Shown here: in pieces, positions 57,419 through 64,000 of the stretch
How the letters are laid out: every line of letters starts with the position of its first letter
Numbering within the stretch: position 1 is the first letter of the stretch
Position numbers and translations under genes: made by a program
Notes under the pieces: model-generated
Database searches by the model: none
What the model was told of the DNA's origin: nothing
What the model saw: the letters and a program-made list of their open reading frames with translations, nothing else
DNA from: Aplectana chamaeleonis
Taxonomy: Eukaryota; Nematoda; Chromadorea; Rhabditida; Cosmocercidae
Assembly (NCBI GenBank): GCA_029168955.1
Contig: JAPDOI010001744.1
Location: forward strand, 1-64,000
DNA: 64,000 nucleotides
Direction: 5' to 3'

Positions 57419-57533
57419 CTGGGATTCATGAACGCCAACCGTGGGCTACAGTTGGGTTTGTCTCCAAAGATCGCATGCTATTTCCGCGGCAAACCCAACT
57501 GTAGCCCATGGTTTGCCGTTCATGAATCCCAGC
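57419..57533. repeat. Hairpin with 42-bp arms
   Basis: CTGGGATTCATGAACGCCAA (57419) and TTTGCCGTTCATGAATCCCA (57512) are the outer parts of two near-perfect inverted arms of about 42 bp. The loop is about 30 bp. Confidence 0.75.
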
Positions 57534-59575
57534 CCTAATGGGACCGACCTATCCGTATTTCTCTGTTTTGCCTTATCACTTATTCCACAACTCCTCGGAT
57601 CTTGAGAAATCTGCAAGCCCAATTCAGCTGTCCGCTTATATGCTGGGCAACTGGGACACAAATGAACTCGTGATGCCTCTCCCAAAACGCTAACGCTGTG
57701 GTAAGCGTTAAAACGAGCCAAAACGATCATATATAAGCGCTTCCCAACGGCCAAATTAGAGAAGTCCTCCCATTTGCTAGCGGAACCGCTACACCGATTA
57801 TACAGTCGGTAAGGATCGCATTGGTATGTAGTGCCATACATTATGTACTTTGAGTTCCCTACAGAAGGTGGGCTAAAACTCAGTGCACGTACGTTAGGAA
57901 ATCTGGCACCAAATCTGCGCCAACCATCAATAAAGATCGCAAAGTATCAGTCCGATCCGTGGCAACTCTATATTCTCTAGAGCACAATGACGGTCGCCCA
58001 ACGCAAGTTTTTTTCCTGTGTCCTCTTAATCACTTGCAGAATCGTAGCTTTCAGGTGACGCTACTGTGTGTTATTATTGACAACGTAAGCACAAAAAAAC
58101 GTTTCCTAATTTCTGCCGCTTTGTGTAGTTTAGTCCCCGTAGTTAAGGAATGTATCCAAAGCGCCCCACCAAACGTTCGCATTTGTGAGATACAACGGTT
58201 TCAGAAAAAGGGTGGAGATGAGCGTTTGAACTAGCGCTCACGCTTTTTCTGAGTGTCAGTTTGCTGTGGACGGGGAGAAATCAACAAGATGAAACGATTT
58301 TGAGCTTCGAAATTTTGGGGTAAAAAGCGAGCGCTCCTCTTGTTGATTTTTGTGGACTCTGAGTAGACGTAATGAACTCAAAAGGCGGGCCAGGAGCACT
58401 ATCTCAAGCAATTTTTGGATAGGCTAGACTGCCTCGCTCAATGTTTTGACACTGTTATAGGAATCAGGCTAGTTGATCTTCATGGAAATTTTGAAAACGA
58501 AGTTCCCCGTGAAGAGTGCTTTTAGATTGCATTGTGTCGTAGGCGGCAGCTAGTGAGACGTGCGCGGCGCGCAACGCGGATCTGTAAGGCTCTTGTTATA
58601 CACCAGCGGAATGAAAACGTCTCGCGAGGACATTGCCGCCGCTTGCTGCGTAAGGGGTCGTTTAGACTTCCGCCGCGGCGCGGCGAGATGCAATACAGCC
58701 GTATCGATCAAGCAGCGCCGCCTCGGGCGTTTAGAGTTTTTCTGCTCGAAATCTTCCAATGGCGCCGCACGCGGCCGCCGCCTGGGTGATGCCGCGCCGC
58801 CCGGGGAGAGGAGGCGGCGCGGCGGCCGAGACGATTATAAATTGCCACCAGCACAAAATTCTCACCTAAAACAAAACTGATGATAACCAATTGATAAAGG
58901 GTTGGGTATAAAAGGGATGGAGCGCGGTGTGTCTTCATACGCGCACCATCCTTCAGGGGCCAGTAGTTGAAGCTCTACACGGACATTAATGTAAGAAAAC
59001 AGCACGACCGGTTTTCAAAATGTCACGGTATCGGGCAGCAAACATGGAAAACCCTTGAAAGAAAAACAATTACAATTCCGCGAGAATTTTGTGCCGGTAG
59101 CAAATTATAAACTTGTCGGCGGCCGCGTGCGATCCTCTTTAACATCACATGCTTTTTTGCTGATATTTCATATACATTCTCAATTTGGTTCCTCTGATTG
59201 ATCGCTAAAATTTCTTCCGAGGTCCTGGGTGTCGCTTAGGGTAGGCTGGGTTGTGGAAAGTTCATTTTTTTTTGCTTTTGAAATCATTTTTCTAAAGAGA
59301 AAGTTTTTTCGAAGACTATCTGCTTTCGGGTGCGGTTTTATGATACAAAAGATTATAGATGTTTTTTTTGCACAAGAAATCACTTATTACAATTGGCCTT
59401 ATGCTATGTCAGAGCTACTCCAGGCTCTGTTTAACGCCATTCTGCTACGTCGCCGCGTCAATTCGACGCAGCCCGATTAAACATCCTAGTGGCGTGATTT
59501 TTCAAGCTGCGCTGCGCACCGCGCCGCCCCACTTTTTGCCGGGCCGCTCGGCGGCGAAAGTATAAACGACACTTA
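57534..59575. other. No gene recognised; GC-rich palindrome remnant at 58630-58830
   Basis: 58640-58720 reads GGGGTCGTTTAGACTTCCGC to GGCGAGATGCAATAC with ATCGATCAAGCAGCGCC, a diverged relative of the 59576 hairpin. GGCGGCGCGGC-rich sequence follows to 58830. The frames at 57446-57841 (minus) and 57959-58234 (plus) have no recognisable product. Confidence 0.4.
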
Positions 59576-59713
59576 AGGGGCCGAATAGAGTCTCGCCGCT
59601 GAAAGGCGCGGCAGCATGCAATGGAGGGGGATCGATCGAGCGGCGCCGCATAATCGATACTGCTCAATTGCATGCTGCTGCGCCTTTCAGCGGTGGGACT
59701 CTATTCGGCCCCT
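59576..59713. repeat. GC-rich hairpin with 47-bp arms
   Basis: AGGGGCCGAATAGAGTCTCG and GGCGCGGCAGCATGCAAT in the left arm are matched with three mismatches in the right arm (59667-59713). The loop contains ATCGATCGAGCGGCGCCGC. Outer flanks read TTAAGGGG and CCCCTAAA. Confidence 0.75.
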
Positions 59714-59797
59714 AAATCAGGGACTTCTCTGCAATGTTGCGTCTTTGGCGTCTTTGACGCAATACTGCAGACTAAAAATTTCCATGCAATTCAATGG

Positions 59798-60297
59798 TAC
59801 AGTACCCAGCATATTTTTTGCAAAAAAAAAGCATTTTGCGGCGTTTTTCGCTCTCACAAGGCGCCGCATCGCCATAACTCACTTCACAATCGACGAAATG
59901 AGTTTTTCAGGTGGTTTTCGTGTTACTCTCAGCGAGGCGAATGTAACGGTATGTGTAAAAAGCCTTTTTAACTCCGGTATCTTGTTGAAAAATGTGTATT
60001 TCCTTCCCAAATTCACATTGACTACAGCTCAAAACATCAAAGATTTCTGCTATGATGACCATCTGATCAGTTCATTGTGAGGGGTTTTATGATGGAAATA
60101 TGCATTTTTCGATAATCTTCTGGAGTTGGATCCATCATTTTGTAACACTTTCGTATAGGACTAAATGAGAGCAATCCACAAATTACGTCAGAATTGAAAT
60201 TGAACCACTTTGAAGCAAGTCATGGCGTTGCAGCGCTTTGTGAGCTCAAAAAACGCCGCAAAACGCTTTCTTTGCAAAAAATTTGCTCGGTACTGTA
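59798..60297. mobile_element. Tc1/mariner-type MITE, 500 bp
   Basis: The ends are TACAGTACCCAGCATATTTT and the inverse TTTGCTCGGTACTGTA, compatible with TA target duplication and CAGT termini. The arms match for about 80 bp (TTTTGCGGCGTTTTT), then fade. Confidence 0.65.
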
Positions 60298-60603
60298 TTT
60301 AATCGGTTGTTTTCGCTTCCGAACCTTGTTAATTGCAGACTGTTACTAATAATCAATTCCTCTTGTCATAGCAGTGCTCGTTATGTCGTTTTGATAATGT
60401 TTTTGCAATTTTAAATCTGAAAAATAATCAGTTGGTGAAAATTGGCAAATTTCCTACGGGGTAGGTCCCACAACGATGCAGTGTACAGTTCCGCGGCGTG
60501 TATAACTGCTCGGGACGGGGTTCCGGCGCGTTTTTCTGCGGCTACTGTTCCTTTTGGCATGCCCGAGCACAGTTAGGGCGCATATAAGTGACCAGCTGCG
60601 CCA

Positions 60604-60668
60604 GGCGGCTAACGCCGCCCAGCGCCGCTGGCGAACCGGCTAAGCCGGTTCGGTGGCCGGCTTCGCCG
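60604..60668. repeat. Cluster of short perfect GC hairpins
   Basis: GGCGGCTAACGCCGCC (60604-60619), CGCCGCTGGCG (60624-60633), CGAACCGGCTAAGCCGGTTC (60632 onward) and CGGCTTCGCCG (60658-60668) follow one another with almost no spacing. Confidence 0.7.
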
Positions 60669-60756
60669 TCCCTTTCCAGATAGTCGATTCATATCTAGTG
60701 AAAAGTGCAACGAACCTGTTAATGAAAAACGATATTGCTAGTGAACACTATGATAA

Positions 60757-60883
<127 letters not shown>

Positions 60884-60892
60884 TTATTATTT

Positions 60893-62419
60893 ATTTATTT
60901 ATTTACCTAAGTTTACCCTCGTGTGGAAAAAAAGAGAAAACAGTTAAACAAACAACAAACCTCGAACGGAATATTCAAGGCAAAGATACTGTAAACCAGT
61001 GAAATGAAAACAACGATGGATGAGTCCGAAGAATAGCACAGGGAAACGAGCAACCCAGCACTACGGAGGGTCGCTCCTCCGCTCCCCGGAAGCCAGTTTC
61101 ATGTGCACTAAGTTCTTATAGGCGCCGAAGTTTATAGGGATAGTATCATTCCTACTGAGATCTTCGAATACCGGAACAATTCTATTAGTGAAAAAGCAGC
61201 GCCGACACTCAAGATTTGACACGGTACGGTGGAATTTAATCGGACCCCCCCCCCCGAGTTACCGAATCTCTCGTTCTCACGAAATCCCCAGGCCTAAGAC
61301 CAAACTTGCCATTGAAAAGGATATGATGGAACAGAAACAAATCATTCTTTTCCCTTCTGAGAGCCAAAGGCTCTAGGCCAAAGAGTGCATTTCTGTTAGC
61401 AGCGGAGGGCAATTGCCCATAAATGAAGCCATGCTGTCTAATAAGAACTCTTCTAGTAAATTTGTTCTGTATCTTTTCCAATCTATTTATAGTCTACAGC
61501 AATAGAAGTAAGACCTGGTGAGGTTGCGGACTCCTACTGACATACTGTAGCCTGATTGTGTTATCACTCATTTTTTTAGATAACTGAGATTGGTCGGTGA
61601 GTTTTTGTTTCCACTCTCACATTTTTACCTGTTTTCATTGCATCCACAGATGTAGTCATATCGATCAAAACACAGACTCACCGATATATCACAACTGTTA
61701 CGGAAAAATGAGTGATACCGCTAACAAACAACCGTATGTTAGAACGAGTCCGCAACCTCACCAGGTCCTACTTACATTGCTGTAGACTATATGTTCTTGA
61801 GTTTGGCGGGGTTGAATACAGGGGTACCTTACTCGAGTAGAGGCCTTACATACGTGGTATAAGCTCTGATAAGCACAGAGGGATTGCAAGTTGACAAACC
61901 CCTGAAAATATTATTCATAGCAAAAGTTGCCTTATTCGAGATAGATTCACAGTGCTTATCAAAACTCAGACTTGTAGTAAAAGTGAACCCTAAATCAGTT
62001 ATGTGGTCAACTTCTTGGATCTGACAGCCACTTACAGTATATTTACTGTTAGCATTGCTATTACCCAAGTGGAGAACCTTCGTTTTGTCTTTTGCCAACG
62101 GGAGATTCCAATCTCGAGACCAAGTACTAACAATGTCAATAGACTGTTGTAGCAAGATACAGTTCTCCGGTTGTGAAACTTCCCGATAGATCTTGATATC
62201 ATCCGCAAATGCACTGAAACCGGTGCCACAGGAAGTGACAAGACCGGCGATTTCGTGAGTGTATATGTTGAAAAGGATGGGCGACAATACCCCGGATTGT
62301 GGTACACCACTCAGGACTGGCCTTGGAGTTGAGTGAGAAGAATCAACACAGACCGAGAACGTCCTGTCAATTAGGAACGAACGTATCCATGAAACTATTC
62401 GCGGATGGATACTATACAT
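60893..62419 (-). mobile_element. 5'-truncated CR1-like LINE, split by a MITE
   Basis: Minus-strand translation gives a Jockey/CR1-type reverse transcriptase from HPRIVSWIRSFL through SGVP..GVLSPILFNIY and the catalytic SAFADDIKIY, then LPLAKDKTKVLHLG, DLGFTF, and RAYTTYVRPLLE, where an in-frame TAG sits at 61829-61831. After the inserted MITE the reading resumes with EKIQNKFTRRVL and GLEPL.LRREKNDL. A frame slip follows at the 11-C run (61245-61255), and the last part ends DPP with TAG at 61061-61063. The 3' end has TAAATAAATAAATAATAA-type sequence and then (TA)n. The 5' boundary at about 62419 is abrupt, against an ATTCGGA-rich element. Confidence 0.88.
61490..61789. mobile_element. 300-bp MITE inserted in the LINE
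   Basis: The terminal inverted repeats are 45 bp with three mismatches (TAGTCTACAGCAAT outer, GGTGAGGTTGCGGACTC inner). TA dinucleotides at 61488-61489 and 61790-61791 are the target duplication. Removing the element with one TA restores the LINE reading frame across the junction, which confirms the boundaries. Confidence 0.92.
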
Positions 62420-62740
62420 TGGATCCGATTCGGATAATTTCGGATATCCGTCCGAATGATTCGAAATTTTGACGATTCGGTATCCGAATCACCGAAAAAA
62501 CGCGAAATCCGAACCGAACCGAAATCCGAGTCACCGAAAAATGGCCAAATCCGAATCGAACCGAAATCCGAATCACCGAAAAAAGGCCAAATCCGAATCG
62601 AACCGAAATCCGAATCACCGAAAAAACGGCAAATCCGAATCGAACCGAAATCCGAATCACCGATTAACACCAGGATTCGATTCGTGATTCGGATTCCGAT
62701 TATCCGAAATGCGTCACGATTCGGTTCAGTCCTGCTACTT
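62420..62740. mobile_element. ATTCGGA-rich hAT-like element with internal 42-bp tandem
   Basis: The outer parts contain GATTCGGATAATTTCGGAT and GATTCGGATTCCGATTATCC. The right end reads CGGTTCAGTCCTG, a possible hAT terminus. The centre (62485-62663) is about 4.2 copies of a 42-bp unit with AAATCCGAATCGAACCGAAA and CACCGAAAAAAGGCC. Target duplication is not convincing. Confidence 0.55.
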
Positions 62741-62865
62741 CATAGTATCCATGAGTGACCCATAACGTGCTTCAACATCGACGCGAGATTTCGAAACGTT
62801 CCTAGTGATAGATCCTAGTGATACTCTGCGTTCCCTATTGAAAGTTGGTCTAAACCGATTTCCTC

Positions 62866-63090
62866 ATGTTTTTAGGCGTCGGAGTTCTGATTTCCGATTT
62901 CCGAAAAATTAGTGCGGAAATCGGAACAAAATGCGGAAATAGTATTAATCTGCATCCACTAACAGAAGTTGACAAGTTGAGACTCGTCAACTTCTCTCAA
63001 AACTTGCTAAAGGCAGTGTTCACGATAAAAGACCGTATTCTAGTTTTCTGTGTTTCTGAGCAGGCAAGTCCACGAAGTAAAAGTTAATAG
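62866..63090. repeat. Inverted copy of 21800-22015
   Basis: It carries the CGGAAATCGG-type motifs, GTTGACAAGTTGAGACTCGT, AAAGGCAGTGTTCACGATAA and GCAGGCAAGTCCACGAAG. This is the right inner part of hAT-like element A without its terminus. Confidence 0.75.
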
Positions 63091-63339
63091 GGGAAAGTCC
63101 CCACAAACTCTCAAATATCGAAGAAAAAACTGATTAAGGAAATTTTTGAAACATTTAAAGACGCCTATTTGATGTATTCCGGGGAACTGAGAACTGAACG
63201 ATCCAGTTCTCGGAAATGGTTTTGCGCTTTAAAATTCCTGAGAAGTTCACTTTGTTTTATGTTTCTTGTAGTCAGCACCCTTCAGAAATAAGATGGTTTA
63301 CTGCACATTCTTAGATGTTAGAATCTTTTAGAATAAAGA
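63091..63339. other. No gene recognised
   Basis: AT-rich, possibly the remainder of the MITE ending at 63560. No frame of note. Confidence 0.4.
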
Positions 63340-63560
63340 GTAATGGGAATTCCAGCAACTGCTCTTCTTTGGAAACGAACGGTGGACAACTGTTATTTGA
63401 CGTGGGAGGAGTGATCCAAGGGATCTGCTGGTCCACAGAATTTTCAAACTTCTGGCCGTTTTTCGTCGTACTTTCATCCTTACTCTAATTTGAGGGACCC
63501 AAAGCTTACGTTTTTATTGAAAAAGGGACAACTTTTTTTATCGTGAACACTGCCTTCAAA
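63340..63560. repeat. MITE copy of the 21345/44395 family
   Basis: Inverse orientation to the other two copies. It ends in TATCGTGAACACTGCCTTCA just before the hAT-like element at 63583. Confidence 0.65.
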
Positions 63561-63582
63561 GCAATTCAATTTCTATGGGATC

Positions 63583-63937
63583 CAGGGATGTGCGTAATTG
63601 AAATTTTATAATTAGTTAGTCGTTAGTCGTTCAACGAGCCAAAGCCCTTGTTAGTCATTAATCCTTAGCCGTTATGAATCTAGCTTTCACAATAAGCACT
63701 GCGAAGGCCGAAAATAGCCTCCAAGTGCAAAAAAGAAAGAAGTCATGATTATTTGCATGTATTACTAAAAATTCATAGTGGTGTTCAAGAGAGAAAAGGC
63801 AGTGCACGAATTTAAAGAACAGGCAAGTGCTCGATTTCCGGTTTTCGATTTCCGAAATTTTAATTTTGTTTCGATTTCCGAAATTTTAATTTTGTTTCGA
63901 TTTCCGAAATTCAAAATTTTTATTTCGCTCATCCCTG
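63583..63937. mobile_element. Chimeric hAT-like element, 355 bp
   Basis: The left end is CAGGGATGTGCGTAAT followed by TTAGTCG heptamers, as in element B. The right end is ATTTCGCTCATCCCTG preceded by CGATTTCCGAAATT motifs, as in element A. The interior (63690-63785) matches the inverse of 21235-21345 in element A. The flanking 8-mers (ATGGGATC and ATTTTGAG) do not match, so it may be a recombinant or two fused halves. Confidence 0.7.
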
Positions 63938-64000
63938 ATTTTGAGTGAGAAATGGTCTGTCGCGAAGTCTCATGTTTGTTCAAAAATGTTTTATTAACGA

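Noticed and set aside
57127..57841. Minus-strand coding region across the 57-kb hairpin
   Set aside because: Frames run through both arms of a near-perfect hairpin and a GC-rich palindromic patch, which keeps stops rare by composition.
62404..62754. 11-bp inverted repeat ATGGATACTAT as element ends
   Set aside because: The match is short, the flanks show no duplication, and one copy lies in LINE coding sequence.
62395..62758. Repetitive proteins on both strands at 62.4-62.7 kb
   Set aside because: Open on both strands because of the 42-bp tandem inside the ATTCGGA-rich element; no independent evidence for coding.

Overview
The window is eukaryotic repeat-rich DNA, most likely from a nematode. 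Support for that: short GT-AG introns (64-79 nt) with TTTCAG-type acceptors, a 5'-truncated RTE-clade LINE, a chicken-repeat-1/Jockey-type LINE, many foldback MITEs, and an AG two bases before the best gene's ATG, as at a spliced-leader site. A strongylid (hookworm-like) worm is my guess; nothing here fixes the species. I see no operons, Shine-Dalgarno sites or other bacterial organisation.

Layout. Bases 1-19817 are one uninterrupted satellite: a 42-bp monomer, mostly alternating between two types to give an 84-bp dimer, about 470 monomers. It probably continues upstream of the window. Its right edge is split by a 2.23-kb hAT-like element (19818-22050) with a perfect 8-bp target duplication; the satellite resumes in exact register at 22051 as four decayed monomers. 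From 22.3 kb to the end the sequence is a mosaic of nested elements: two more hAT-like insertions with 8-bp duplications (31659-32759 and 46147-49507), about twenty ends of a MITE group sharing AAAGGCAGTGTTCACGATAA, several large foldbacks (22307-22912, 24150-24970, 26263-26806, 29865-31620, 46845-47655, 50295-50945, 52550-53700), an RTE insertion (36222-37413) with a 17-bp duplication, and a CR1-like LINE (60893-62419, minus) split by a 300-bp TA-targeting MITE.

Genes. One spliced gene can be supported well: minus strand, 28186 down to 27455, four exons, 174 aa, a single membrane segment, no recognised family. A few further stretches look like isolated exons (23795-24062, 38923-39216, 37990-38351, 45890-46120, 51319-51420 and others), all at low confidence. 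The degraded transposon ORF at 52985-53385 (minus) belongs to a family I recognise from arthropod and nematode repeats.

The most unusual points are: the satellite with traceable internal segmental duplications (offsets are exact multiples of 42 bp); an hAT-like insertion that preserves satellite register; and a set of hAT-like elements that share the terminal sequence CAGGGATGNGCG but carry different subterminal short-motif arrays, including one chimera with a different array at each end.
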